Shown piece by piece: positions 1 through 7,618 of a stretch of 64,000 nucleotides of DNA (positions are counted from its first letter, which is position 1; every line of letters begins with the position of its first letter). The notes beneath the pieces are model-generated. The model was given only the letters and a program-made list of their open reading frames with translations. It had not been told where the DNA came from and made no database searches. The position numbers and the translations under genes were made by a program. This DNA is from Chryseobacterium cupriresistens (GTDB lineage: Bacteria; Bacteroidota; Bacteroidia; Flavobacteriales; Weeksellaceae): positions 30,913 through 94,912 of the forward strand of contig NZ_JBKKJT010000013.1 in NCBI RefSeq assembly GCF_046614675.1. Reading direction: 5' to 3'.

Positions 1-452
1 TCAGTAGATAATGAGCTTAAAGCTTTACCATAGAAAGGCAAAGCAACTTGTTGGAAATAATTACCACTACCATTACTTGTAGTTCTGTACTCTTTGGTTA
101 CAATACCCGTAATGTTGGACTGGGATAGCCCATCGATGTACAGCTGGCCATACGTGGAAGTAGCAAAAGAAGCAGGGGTATTAAGTCTTAAGATGATATT
201 TCCACCGTCAGTTTTATCACCTGTTCCGGCAGCATTAATTGTCTTAAAAGCATCTGTACCAGATCCTACAACCATAATATTTCCATGCACGTCCAAAAGG
301 CCATTACCCTTTGTTTGTACACCTCCACCGCTATAAACTAGGGTGCCTTCGCTCACATACATATTAGCATTAGTGTCAACATGACATAGTATCTGCGCCT
401 GAACAGAATAACTAATTGCTAAAAGACCTATAGCAAATAAACTTTTTCTCAT
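1..452 (-). CDS. secreted surface protein, N-terminal part only (runs off window)
   Basis: An open frame begins at the ATG at 452-450 and continues without a stop to base 1, so about 150 residues are visible and the C-terminus lies outside. The protein opens with a clear signal peptide (MRKSLFAIGLLAISYSVQAQ), followed by a Gly/Thr/Asn-rich stretch typical of extracellular beta-structured flavobacterial proteins. No catalytic motif is visible. A T9SS sorting domain would be expected at the missing C-terminus, but that is inference. It lies downstream of clpX on the same strand, with its own 74-base upstream gap. I do not recognise a family. Confidence 0.75.
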   Translation of the reverse strand, partial: MRKSLFAIGLLAISYSVQAQILCHVDTNANMYVSEGTLVYSGGGVQTKGNGLLDVHGNIMVVGSGTDAFKTINAAGTGDKTDGGNIILRLNTPASFATSTYGQLYIDGLSQSNITGIVTKEYRTTSNGSGNYFQQVALPFYGKALSSLST

Positions 453-526
453 TGTATAAATTATTTGTGTGTTAATACAATCTTCACCCGCAAAGGTATT
501 ATTATTTTTCTTAAAAAAAAAATTTT

Positions 527-1714
527 TTATCTATTAATCAAAACATTATCTTCATTTAAGATGATATCTTTCTCCTCTCCTATTGAAAACATATAGTCTT
601 CTAGAACTTTTTCGGTGGTCCCTCTAAGACCTCTTGCACCTAGTCCTTTTTCAATAGTTTCTTCTACGATTTTTTCAATGGCTCCGTCTGTAATAACCAA
701 ATTTGTGCCATCCATTTTGAAAAGTTCCACAAATTGATTCACAATAGAGTTTTTAGGTTCCTTCATGATTCTTACCAGAGTCTCTTTGGTGAGTTTATCA
801 AGGTAAGTGATGATTGGAAATCTTCCTAAAAGTTCCGGAATTAATCCGAAAGTACGAAGATCAATTGCATTAATATTTGTTAATATATATTCGTCTTCGT
901 CAGTTTTATTGATTTTTTCAGAACTGAACCCGATGGCCTGCTTGTTCATTCTTCTTTCGATGATTTCTTTGATTCCGTCAAAAGCCCCTCCTGCAATAAA
1001 TAAAATATTCTGAGTATTAACCTGGATGTATTTCTGATCCGGGTGCTTTCTTCCTCCCTGTGGCGGAACATTCACAATACTTCCTTCCAGCAGTTTCAGC
1101 AATCCCTGCTGTACTCCTTCTCCGGAAACGTCTCTTGTAATACTTGGGTTGTCTGATTTTCTGGCAATTTTATCAATCTCATCAATGAAAACGATTCCTT
1201 TTTCAGCTTTTTCCACATCATAATCTGCCACCATAAGAAGTCTTGAAAGGATACTTTCAACATCTTCTCCTACATATCCGGCTTCTGTTAGAATAGTAGC
1301 ATCTACGATACAGAAAGGGACGTTAAGCTCTCTGGCAATCGTTTTTGCCAGAAGGGTTTTACCTGTTCCGGTTTCCCCTATCATGATAATGTTTGATTTT
1401 TCAAGCTCCACCTCCCTGTTTTCGTCCTGAGCATGAAGCAACCTTTTATAATGATTATATACAGCGATTGAAAGCTGCTTTTTTGCCTGATCCTGTCCAA
1501 TTACATACTGATCAAGGAATTCTTTGATCTCTTTTGGTTTTTTAAGCTCATCCATGCTGTCTGCAGGTGAATATCCTGTTTTGGATGCACCATCTTTTAC
1601 GATCGCATGTGCCTGCTCTATACAATTTTCACAAATAAAACCATTCTGCCCGGAAATCAGCATCTGTACTTCATTTCTTTTTCTGCCGCAGAAAGAACAT
1701 TGGTTTGAGTTCAT
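527..1714 (-). CDS. clpX: ATP-dependent Clp protease ATP-binding subunit ClpX
   Basis: ClpX is the AAA+ unfoldase that recognises substrates and feeds them into the ClpP peptidase chamber in the cytosol. The 395 residues show the full family layout. An N-terminal zinc-binding domain has cysteines C6, C9, C28 and C31. Walker A (GETGTGKT) is at 113-120, the pore loop GYVGED follows, and Walker B is IVFIDEID. An IGF loop for docking on ClpP is present (QAIGFSS), and sensor 2 is GARGLR. No clpP lies beside it. It is transcribed after the HIT gene, but a hairpin in the 68-base gap suggests it is its own unit. Nothing is missing. Confidence 0.97.
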   Translation of the reverse strand: MNSNQCSFCGRKRNEVQMLISGQNGFICENCIEQAHAIVKDGASKTGYSPADSMDELKKPKEIKEFLDQYVIGQDQAKKQLSIAVYNHYKRLLHAQDENREVELEKSNIIMIGETGTGKTLLAKTIARELNVPFCIVDATILTEAGYVGEDVESILSRLLMVADYDVEKAEKGIVFIDEIDKIARKSDNPSITRDVSGEGVQQGLLKLLEGSIVNVPPQGGRKHPDQKYIQVNTQNILFIAGGAFDGIKEIIERRMNKQAIGFSSEKINKTDEDEYILTNINAIDLRTFGLIPELLGRFPIITYLDKLTKETLVRIMKEPKNSIVNQFVELFKMDGTNLVITDGAIEKIVEETIEKGLGARGLRGTTEKVLEDYMFSIGEEKDIILNEDNVLINR

Positions 1715-1742
1715 ATGATATAATATATATGTATATGTTAAA

Positions 1743-1778
1743 GAAAATCGTAAAAAATTACTTTTTTACGATTTTCTG
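1743..1778 (-). terminator. hairpin after the HIT gene
   Basis: A 16-base perfect inverted repeat (arm AGAAAATCGTAAAAAA) with a four-base loop lies 4 bases past the HIT stop codon. The stem itself holds the A/T runs of a factor-independent terminator. It separates the HIT gene from clpX. Confidence 0.7.
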
Positions 1779-1782
1779 GTTG

Positions 1783-2172
1783 TTAAGAATTCATAATTGA
1801 GTGTTGAATCTCTGTATATTCTTCGTTCGTTAATTTTAATCTTTCATTTCTGAAATTCATATCTTCCATCTTATTTAAAGGAATCAGATGGATGTGCGCA
1901 TGAGGAACTTCAAGTCCCACCACTGCTACTCCTACTCTCACACATGGAACTGCAGTTTTGATCTTCTTGGCTACCTCTTGGGCAAATCCCCAAAGGTTTT
2001 TGTATTCTTCACTTTCAAGATCAAAAATCAGATCCACTTCTTTTTTAGGTACAACTAAAGTATGTCCCTTCACCAAAGGCATTGCGTCTAAGAATGCAAT
2101 AAAGTTTTCATTTTCTGCAATCTTATAAGAGGGAATTTCGCCATTAATGATTTTCGTGAATATAGTGCTCAT
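1783..2172 (-). CDS. HIT family nucleotide-binding hydrolase
   Basis: The 129-residue protein is a histidine-triad (HIT) protein of the HINT type. The triad H91-x-H93-x-H95 sits in VPHAHIHLIPL near the C-terminus, as in purine nucleoside phosphoramidases. These cytosolic enzymes cleave nucleoside 5'-phosphoramidates or acyl-adenylates through the middle histidine. The N-terminal TIFTKIINGEIPSYK stretch is also characteristic. Length is normal. It lies 57 bases downstream of greA on the same strand and may be cotranscribed with it. The exact physiological substrate cannot be read from the sequence. Confidence 0.93.
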   Translation of the reverse strand: MSTIFTKIINGEIPSYKIAENENFIAFLDAMPLVKGHTLVVPKKEVDLIFDLESEEYKNLWGFAQEVAKKIKTAVPCVRVGVAVVGLEVPHAHIHLIPLNKMEDMNFRNERLKLTNEEYTEIQHSIMNS

Positions 2173-2229
2173 TTTATCAGAAGTTTGGGTTAGATATTTA
2201 GAAGTTTAGAAATAGAAAGGGATATCAGA

Positions 2230-2700
2230 CTATAAAGAAATGTCTAATACTTCGAAAGACAGTTTGTTTCCGTTGGGTAAAATAATTTCAGCAGTTTCAC
2301 CAATAGCTTTTCCTAACAGGCCTTTTGCGATAGGTGTATTCACAGAAATCTTCCCTGTCTTCAGGTCGCTTTCATTATCCGGTACCAATGTAAATACCTG
2401 CTCCTGCTTGGTAGCATTATTTTTAAGTTTCACTGTTGTTAAGATTGAAACTTTTGAAGTATCTAATTGGCTTTCGTCTATAATTTTAGAAGTAGAAATA
2501 ACATCTTTCAGCTTGGAAATTCTCATTTCAAGCATCCCCTGAGCCTCTTTAGCCGCATCATATTCTGCATTTTCCGATAAATCTCCTTTATCTCTTGCTT
2601 CTGCGATCTGCTGAGTAATTTTTGGTCTCTCCACAGTTTCCAACTGTTCCAGCTCAGCTTTCATTTTCTCTAGGCCCTCCTTAGTTACATAGCTTGCCAT
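2230..2700 (-). CDS. greA: transcription elongation factor GreA
   Basis: GreA rescues backtracked RNA polymerase by stimulating cleavage of the extruded RNA 3' end through the secondary channel. The N-terminal coiled-coil hairpin carries the acidic tip in DKGDLSENAEYDAAKE, the key conserved GreA motif. The C-terminal FKBP-like domain contains the conserved PIAKGLLGKAIGE segment. The frame can be extended three codons upstream to a TTG, but the ATG at 2700 (MASYVTKEGL) matches the family start and gives 156 residues. The HIT gene follows on the same strand. Confidence 0.96.
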   Translation of the reverse strand: MASYVTKEGLEKMKAELEQLETVERPKITQQIAEARDKGDLSENAEYDAAKEAQGMLEMRISKLKDVISTSKIIDESQLDTSKVSILTTVKLKNNATKQEQVFTLVPDNESDLKTGKISVNTPIAKGLLGKAIGETAEIILPNGNKLSFEVLDISL

Positions 2701-2809
2701 AATTTTCAAAATTTAGTTTTAGTATAAAAAAATAATCCGACATTTGCCGGACAATGTTTTCGTGTTGTAATCGTTTAATTTTTACAAATATATAAAAATT
2801 TAAATTGAA

Positions 2810-3265
2810 ATGAAAAAAACTTTTTCAATCTTATCCATTTTCAGTTTATTGATTTTCAGCAATTTAACCACAAACTCATGTGGAAGCAGAGAAGATACGG
2901 TAACCTGCTTTCCCAATGTTCCTATCAATGTATCACTTAATTTAAACCTGCCTGCTTATTATGCTTTAAACAATATCAACGGCTGGATTTATGTGAACGA
3001 GCAACAGTCAGGAACCAGAGGATTGATTATTGTCCGTACAGCCAACGGATTTAAAGTGTATGACAGAAATGCACCGCACATATGTCCTGATAACAATACT
3101 ACTCTTGAGGTAAAAGATAATATTGCCATCGTATGTCCTGAGGATAATACCAGATGGATCTTAAGTACGGGACAACCGGAATCGGGTGCAAAAACTTCTC
3201 TGCCACCTAAGACCTATCCTTACAGTTACGATGCTGCAAGTAAAACCTTAAATGTTTATTATTAA
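2810..3265 (+). CDS. lipoprotein with a degenerate Rieske-like fold
   Basis: The 151-residue protein has a lipoprotein signal with the lipid-accepting cysteine at C24 (TTNSCGS), so it is probably tethered in the envelope. The mature part resembles the small flavobacterial Rieske-domain proteins. A true Rieske centre uses C-x-H and C-x-x-H; here the matching positions read APH (H90 kept, Cys lost) and CPED (C109 kept, His lost). C92 and C109 could form a disulfide. The ligands are incomplete, so an iron-sulfur cluster is unlikely and the role is unknown. It lies 9 bases upstream of dtd and is probably cotranscribed with it. The fold call is by eye only. Confidence 0.7.
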   Translation: MKKTFSILSIFSLLIFSNLTTNSCGSREDTVTCFPNVPINVSLNLNLPAYYALNNINGWIYVNEQQSGTRGLIIVRTANGFKVYDRNAPHICPDNNTTLEVKDNIAIVCPEDNTRWILSTGQPESGAKTSLPPKTYPYSYDAASKTLNVYY

Positions 3266-3274
3266 AAATACAAA

Positions 3275-3724
3275 ATGAAGATCGTTATACAAAGAGTCTC
3301 CGAAGCCAGTGTAAAAGTGGACGGAAAAATTGTGGGTGAAATCGGAAAAGGGCTTATGCTGCTGACAGGTATCGATGAAAATGATGAAAAAGCTGATGCA
3401 GACTGGCTTGTACAGAAGGTTTTAAATCTTAGAATCTTTGGTGATGAAGATGACAAGCTTAATCTTTCTGTGAAGGATATTTCAGGAGAAATTCTTTGCA
3501 TCAGCCAGTTTACATTAATTGCAGATTATAAAAAAGGCAACAGACCTTCTTTCATAAAGGCCGCAAAACCGGATAAAGCTATACCGCTTTTTGAGTATTT
3601 TAAGGAGGAAATAGCCAAATCGGGATTAAAAACAGAAAGCGGAATTTTTGGAGCTGACATGAAGGTTTCTCTGGTCAATGACGGGCCTGTAACCATTGTA
3701 ATGGATTCTATTACCAAAAGCTAA
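3275..3724 (+). CDS. dtd: D-aminoacyl-tRNA deacylase
   Basis: DTD hydrolyses D-aminoacyl-tRNAs (and glycyl-tRNA(Ala)) in the cytosol, keeping D-residues out of translation. The protein is full length at 149 residues. Both signature motifs are present: SQFTL at 77-81, with the catalytic-site threonine, and the GPVT motif at 137-140 that enforces chiral proofreading by excluding L-amino acids. The N-terminus MKIVIQRVSEASVKV is typical. It starts 9 bases after the Rieske-like lipoprotein gene and is followed by a strong terminator. Confidence 0.96.
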   Translation: MKIVIQRVSEASVKVDGKIVGEIGKGLMLLTGIDENDEKADADWLVQKVLNLRIFGDEDDKLNLSVKDISGEILCISQFTLIADYKKGNRPSFIKAAKPDKAIPLFEYFKEEIAKSGLKTESGIFGADMKVSLVNDGPVTIVMDSITKS

Positions 3725-3756
3725 GCAGAAAAAGACAAATATGTAAAATACATCCG

Positions 3757-3788
3757 ATACGCTTCAATTTATGAAGCGTATTTTTTTG
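3757..3788 (+). terminator. terminator after dtd
   Basis: A ten-base perfect stem (ATACGCTTCA) with a five-base loop is followed by a run of seven T. It ends the Rieske-like/dtd unit. Confidence 0.85.
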
Positions 3789-3815
3789 ATGAGTACGTAT
3801 AAAATATGCGCTCTT

Positions 3816-3847
3816 AACCCTCACTGGTTTTGAAAACCTGTGAGGTT
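3816..3847. repeat. REP-like palindrome, diverged copy
   Basis: A 32-base imperfect palindrome has arms CTCACTGGTTTT and AAAACCTGTGAG inside AACC...GGTT. It has the same build as the two REP elements beside the transposase gene at 20480 (arms CTAACGGGTTTT), and several changes in one arm are matched in the other. It probably belongs to the same family of mobilised palindromes. Confidence 0.5.
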
Positions 3848-3992
3848 ATGACTCAAAAACAAAAAAAATCCTTTACACAAAAGAAAAGAGTAAAAATTTT
3901 AAAATTAAATTCACAAAAATGTGATTTGTTTTCATTTTATTATTATTTTTGACGCAAATCAAAACTGATTCACAACCATTTAACAAAATTGT

Positions 3993-5651
3993 ATGAAAAC
4001 AAAAATCAATCTTTTCGCATTGTTTGCGTTCTGTTCTACTCTGTCATTCGGGCAGGACAGTCAGCCCAAAATGGCTACTGAACAAAATTCAATTATTTAT
4101 GTATGCTTTTCAAAAGGCATCAATTCAGAAAAAACAGCCTTCAGCAGAAACGCTGATCTGGAAAGATTTTCAAGAGAAAATCACATCGCATTCAAGTATG
4201 ATCTGGACTTCACAGACAGCAAACTTGATGAAATGGCCAGAAACAGCAAGGCCATCGGAAATTCCACGGAATCTGTGGAAAAACTGAAAAGAATTTATAA
4301 GGCTGATATTCCTATTCAAAATAAAGAAACCTCAGAAAAAATCATCCATACTCTGGAGAGGTTTCCTGAGATAGAATATGTATCTGTAATGAGTGGCGAG
4401 CCTATCGAACCACCTTTGGTAAATGCTTTTGTGGCAACTCCTGATCTGGAAAGCCTGCAGACCTACCTGAATGATAATCCGGGAATCAACGCCAAATATG
4501 CATGGTCCCGAGGAATCACAGGCCAGAATATCCGTGTGCGGGATGTAGAATATGGGTTCTATAAAACTCACGAGATGCTGTCTAATCAAAACTCCATACA
4601 ACTGGAACCGGGATATTCTCCAAATGCCGGACTGGCCAATAATAATTACCGTGATCACGGAACGGCAGTAGTAAGTATTTTAGGTTCTGTAAAAGATAAT
4701 ATTGGGCTTACGGGAGCAGCCTACAATACTTCTGAGATAAAAGGCTATATGGAATGGACGACAGTAGGTTATAACAGAGCTTCTGCCGTGAGCAGATCCA
4801 TCAACGCTTCTCAGGCCGGAGATATTATTTTGTATGAAATGCAGACTGGCGGAAAAGACGGGCAATATTGTCCTGCAGAATATGATAAAGTAATCTGGGA
4901 TCTTACAAAAGCTGCTACTGATTCAGGAATCATTATTATCGCAGCGGCAGGTAACGGGAATCAGAACCTGGATGACCCTTTTTATGCTACGTATCTTGCG
5001 AGAGGAAACAGCGGAGCTATCATTGTAGGAGCAGGATCTCCCAATACTACCCATTCAAAATTAAGTTTCAGTACTTATGGAAACAGAGTGGATGTACAGG
5101 GCTGGGGAAGCAGTGTGATGGCAGCAGGTTATGGGTCTTATGCGAAATATGACAATGATAACAACAGAACCTATAATTATTTCAGCGGCACCAGTTCTGC
5201 TACGCCGGTGGTATCTTCTGCGGCTATTTTGATCCAGTCTTACTATCGTCAGACTACAGGTCAGTACTTAACCCCTTCAGCGATGAAAAACCTTTTAATT
5301 TCAACGGGGATTCCTCAGGGAGGAACTGTGACCGGCCAAAAGATCGGACCTCTTCCCAATGTGAAGAATGCGATTCTTCAGCTGGAAAGTAAATTGGCAA
5401 CACCTGTTACAGCTTTACCGGCATTGGAAGTTAAGATCTATCCTAACCCGTCCAGCAGTTCTATCGCTATTCAAAGCAATGAAAATAAAAAACTGGATGT
5501 AGAGATTATTAACCTTCAGGGTCGTACGGTTATCAAAAATTCAGTTGTACCAAATGAGAAAATTGATATTTCCCAATTACCGACAGGTCAGTATATTATT
5601 AATATTAATGAAGGCCAGAGAAGAGTTGTTGAAAAACTGACAAAGCTCTAA
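3993..5651 (+). CDS. secreted S8 (subtilisin-like) serine peptidase with T9SS sorting domain
   Basis: A 552-residue exported protease. A signal peptide (cut near SFGQ, residue 21) is followed by a propeptide-like region to about 165. The subtilase domain has triad residues D184 (RVRDVEYGF), H222 (DHGTAV) and S401 (SGTSSATP), with the oxyanion asparagine N321 (AAAGNG). The catalytic-Asp motif is less standard than usual (DVE rather than DTG), as in many flavobacterial S8 enzymes. Residues about 475-552 form a T9SS type A domain (IYPNPSSSS ... LPTGQYIININ), so the protein should cross the outer membrane through the type IX system and be attached or released. It is a single-gene unit ending in a convergent terminator. 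Confidence 0.93.
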   Translation: MKTKINLFALFAFCSTLSFGQDSQPKMATEQNSIIYVCFSKGINSEKTAFSRNADLERFSRENHIAFKYDLDFTDSKLDEMARNSKAIGNSTESVEKLKRIYKADIPIQNKETSEKIIHTLERFPEIEYVSVMSGEPIEPPLVNAFVATPDLESLQTYLNDNPGINAKYAWSRGITGQNIRVRDVEYGFYKTHEMLSNQNSIQLEPGYSPNAGLANNNYRDHGTAVVSILGSVKDNIGLTGAAYNTSEIKGYMEWTTVGYNRASAVSRSINASQAGDIILYEMQTGGKDGQYCPAEYDKVIWDLTKAATDSGIIIIAAAGNGNQNLDDPFYATYLARGNSGAIIVGAGSPNTTHSKLSFSTYGNRVDVQGWGSSVMAAGYGSYAKYDNDNNRTYNYFSGTSSATPVVSSAAILIQSYYRQTTGQYLTPSAMKNLLISTGIPQGGTVTGQKIGPLPNVKNAILQLESKLATPVTALPALEVKIYPNPSSSSIAIQSNENKKLDVEIINLQGRTVIKNSVVPNEKIDISQLPTGQYIININEGQRRVVEKLTKL

Positions 5652-5687
5652 AAAATAAAGATTTTTATATACATTTTACTTCACATT

Positions 5688-5719
5688 AAACCCTCTTCCA
5701 GAATACTGCAAGAGGGTTT
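5688..5719. terminator. bidirectional terminator between convergent genes
   Basis: Arms AAACCCTCTT and AAGAGGGTTT pair perfectly and a short run of T follows on the plus strand. It lies between the subtilase gene (plus) and the lipoprotein gene at 5742 (minus). Confidence 0.8.
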
Positions 5720-5741
5720 TAAATAGTAATTTTTTTTGCAC

Positions 5742-6254
5742 TTATTGCGCAGGAACACTGCTGAAATTCAGTGCCACTTTGATGTTCATATCTGAAGAGG
5801 TCTGATTTTTCAGCTCGTACACTGTTCTTACTGTTAAACCAGAACTTTTTACAATTTCATCCAGAAATCCGGTATCATTAAGATCAAGATTTAAGCTGGA
5901 AGAATTGGTGGAAATATTGGAACGCGAAGCGATGAGTCTTTCTCCCGTTCCGTTGGATGAAACGTATATTTTTACAGTTTTGAAAGCACCCAGATTTCCT
6001 CCTGAAGGAGAAGCTACAGAGATTTTCGCATCTGAAATTCTTACGTCTTTAATTTTTGCATTGTTATTTCCTCCGAACCAGGTCTGTACATTGGTAGCTG
6101 TTGCAGTGGAAGAAACTTCTTTATCTGCAGGAACTCCCGTAGACACCAAAACATTCGTTGTGTATGGAAATGTATTCTGAACCAGCGACTGTACGGTTCC
6201 GCAACTTACGAGTACAGCTGAAGCGGCCATTGCTGTTAGAACTATATTTTTCAT
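5742..6254 (-). CDS. small lipoprotein of unknown function
   Basis: A 170-residue protein with a lipoprotein signal peptide (lipobox LVSC, acceptor C18). The mature region is rich in Ser, Thr, Asn and Val with alternating hydrophobic residues, which suggests a secreted beta-sandwich. I see no catalytic motif and do not recognise the family. It is followed on the plus side by a convergent terminator and preceded by another lipoprotein gene (6315) in the same direction. The 60-base gap contains no clear terminator, so the order 6854 to 5742 may be one transcript. Confidence 0.75.
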   Translation of the reverse strand: MKNIVLTAMAASAVLVSCGTVQSLVQNTFPYTTNVLVSTGVPADKEVSSTATATNVQTWFGGNNNAKIKDVRISDAKISVASPSGGNLGAFKTVKIYVSSNGTGERLIASRSNISTNSSSLNLDLNDTGFLDEIVKSSGLTVRTVYELKNQTSSDMNIKVALNFSSVPAQ

Positions 6255-6314
6255 AATTTTTAAATTTTAAACTTAAAGGTTAGTTTGCAGAAATTGTACC
6301 AAATTGATTGAATT

Positions 6315-6854
6315 TTATTCTACAGTTACCGTAAAACTTCCTTTTGTATTTCCGGAAGCCATGTTACTTTTCCCGATAATCAGCCATACTTCACCTTTTC
6401 CGGGAGTATCATAGGTGATTTCTCTTCCGAAAGGCCCATCATAATTTCCGTTTGGAAGTCTGATCTGATTGAACCGGATATTGAAGTCCTTTTCTTTGGT
6501 AGAAATTTTTGCTTTGATGTTCGGGCGGTCGTAGTGGGTCAGTTTTAAAATAAAATCCTGATCATCTTTTGTAAATTCTTCTCCAATGGTAAAAGGCAGC
6601 TGATTAGCATCCGCGGTTCTTATGATCTGTCCGTCTTTTTCATTTCTCATCACCCCTTTTCGCAGAACTTCCTTAGTGGCCGGAGCATTGTTAATAATGG
6701 AGTCTTTCTTTCTTAATGCTGCAGAATCTGTTTTTACCACAGAATCCGGCATTTCTGTTACCACTGTAGAATCCTTCTCCGGAACGTTTGTCACAGCTGG
6801 ATCTTTTTTACAGGCAACAATAATCAAAGGAATTAACAATAAGCTTTTTTTCAT
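6315..6854 (-). CDS. lipoprotein of unknown function
   Basis: A 179-residue protein with a lipoprotein signal (lipobox IVAC, C15, followed by KKD). A low-complexity linker of about 50 residues rich in Thr, Val, Asp and Ser comes next, then a globular beta-rich domain (residues about 75-179). That layout is typical of an outer-membrane-anchored lipoprotein with a flexible tether. No motif assigns a function. It has a 53-base gap to the DUF1361 gene, which precedes it on the same strand, and may be the distal end of that membrane-protein block or a separate unit. Confidence 0.75.
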   Translation of the reverse strand: MKKSLLLIPLIIVACKKDPAVTNVPEKDSTVVTEMPDSVVKTDSAALRKKDSIINNAPATKEVLRKGVMRNEKDGQIIRTADANQLPFTIGEEFTKDDQDFILKLTHYDRPNIKAKISTKEKDFNIRFNQIRLPNGNYDGPFGREITYDTPGKGEVWLIIGKSNMASGNTKGSFTVTVE

Positions 6855-6907
6855 AATAATTATTTTAAGAATGGATCAACATTAATTATGCTGAGCTCAT
6901 TTAAATG

Positions 6908-7612
6908 CTAAAACTGTTCCAATCCGTTTAATGATTTGCTTCCCGGCCGCAATTCTTTTTCTTCACTGATGCCCGACCATTTAAATGTAAAGTACATAAA
7001 GTTGAGCATAATTCCCATCAAAAGAGTAACACCCCATGTTTTGGTATATTCCATCGGATAAATAAATCTCACTACAATATCAGAGAACAGGCCGAAAGGA
7101 TTATTAAGTACATCCCAGCTGTTCCATCTCAGAAAACGGCCAAGATAAACTCCAAAGCTGCTCATGAAAAGAAAAAATACAATAATTCCATTGATACTAT
7201 TTTTTTTCCCGTAATAAGAAAGTTTTTTTTCAATATCATTAAGGCTAATAAATCCGCAGATCAGGCCGGTCCATGCATAAGAAAGAATCACAATGAGATC
7301 ATACCAGACCGGGATTGAATTTCTTGCTCTGAGATGAAAAAGATCTGTCAGGATGTAGGGAGAATTGGGAAAGAACAAAATCCAGATTATAATAATAAAG
7401 ACCAGCGAGATTTTACTTCTGATATTAAAAGCAAGAACAAAAGAACTTAATAATAAAGGAATCCACGCCAGAAAGAGGTTCCAGTTGAGAAACAAAAACA
7501 CTTTTGTATCACTGATATAGTATCTAAAAGCAGAAAGACTGAAACAGAATATGGTCATCATTATCAACAATACATTAATTTTAAATCTTGAGGGTTCTAC
7601 AAAGTTTTTCAT
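6908..7612 (-). CDS. DUF1361 family membrane protein
   Basis: A 234-residue inner-membrane protein with about six to seven hydrophobic helices. The segment running from FLAWIPL to WILFFPNSPYILTDLFHL is the conserved core of DUF1361, a family of unknown function. It starts 6 bases after the DUF4173 gene ends, so the two are almost certainly cotranscribed and probably act together. No enzymatic motif is visible; a transporter or sensor role would be a guess. It is the last clearly linked gene of the block that begins at the operator near 10500. Confidence 0.85.
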   Translation of the reverse strand: MKNFVEPSRFKINVLLIMMTIFCFSLSAFRYYISDTKVFLFLNWNLFLAWIPLLLSSFVLAFNIRSKISLVFIIIIWILFFPNSPYILTDLFHLRARNSIPVWYDLIVILSYAWTGLICGFISLNDIEKKLSYYGKKNSINGIIVFFLFMSSFGVYLGRFLRWNSWDVLNNPFGLFSDIVVRFIYPMEYTKTWGVTLLMGIMLNFMYFTFKWSGISEEKELRPGSKSLNGLEQF

Positions 7613-7618
7613 GATCTT

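Noticed and set aside
6315..7612. lipoprotein gene at 6315 as part of the DUF1361 operon
   Set aside because: A 53-base gap without overlap and a different type of protein leave it undecided. I therefore did not include it in the operator-controlled block.
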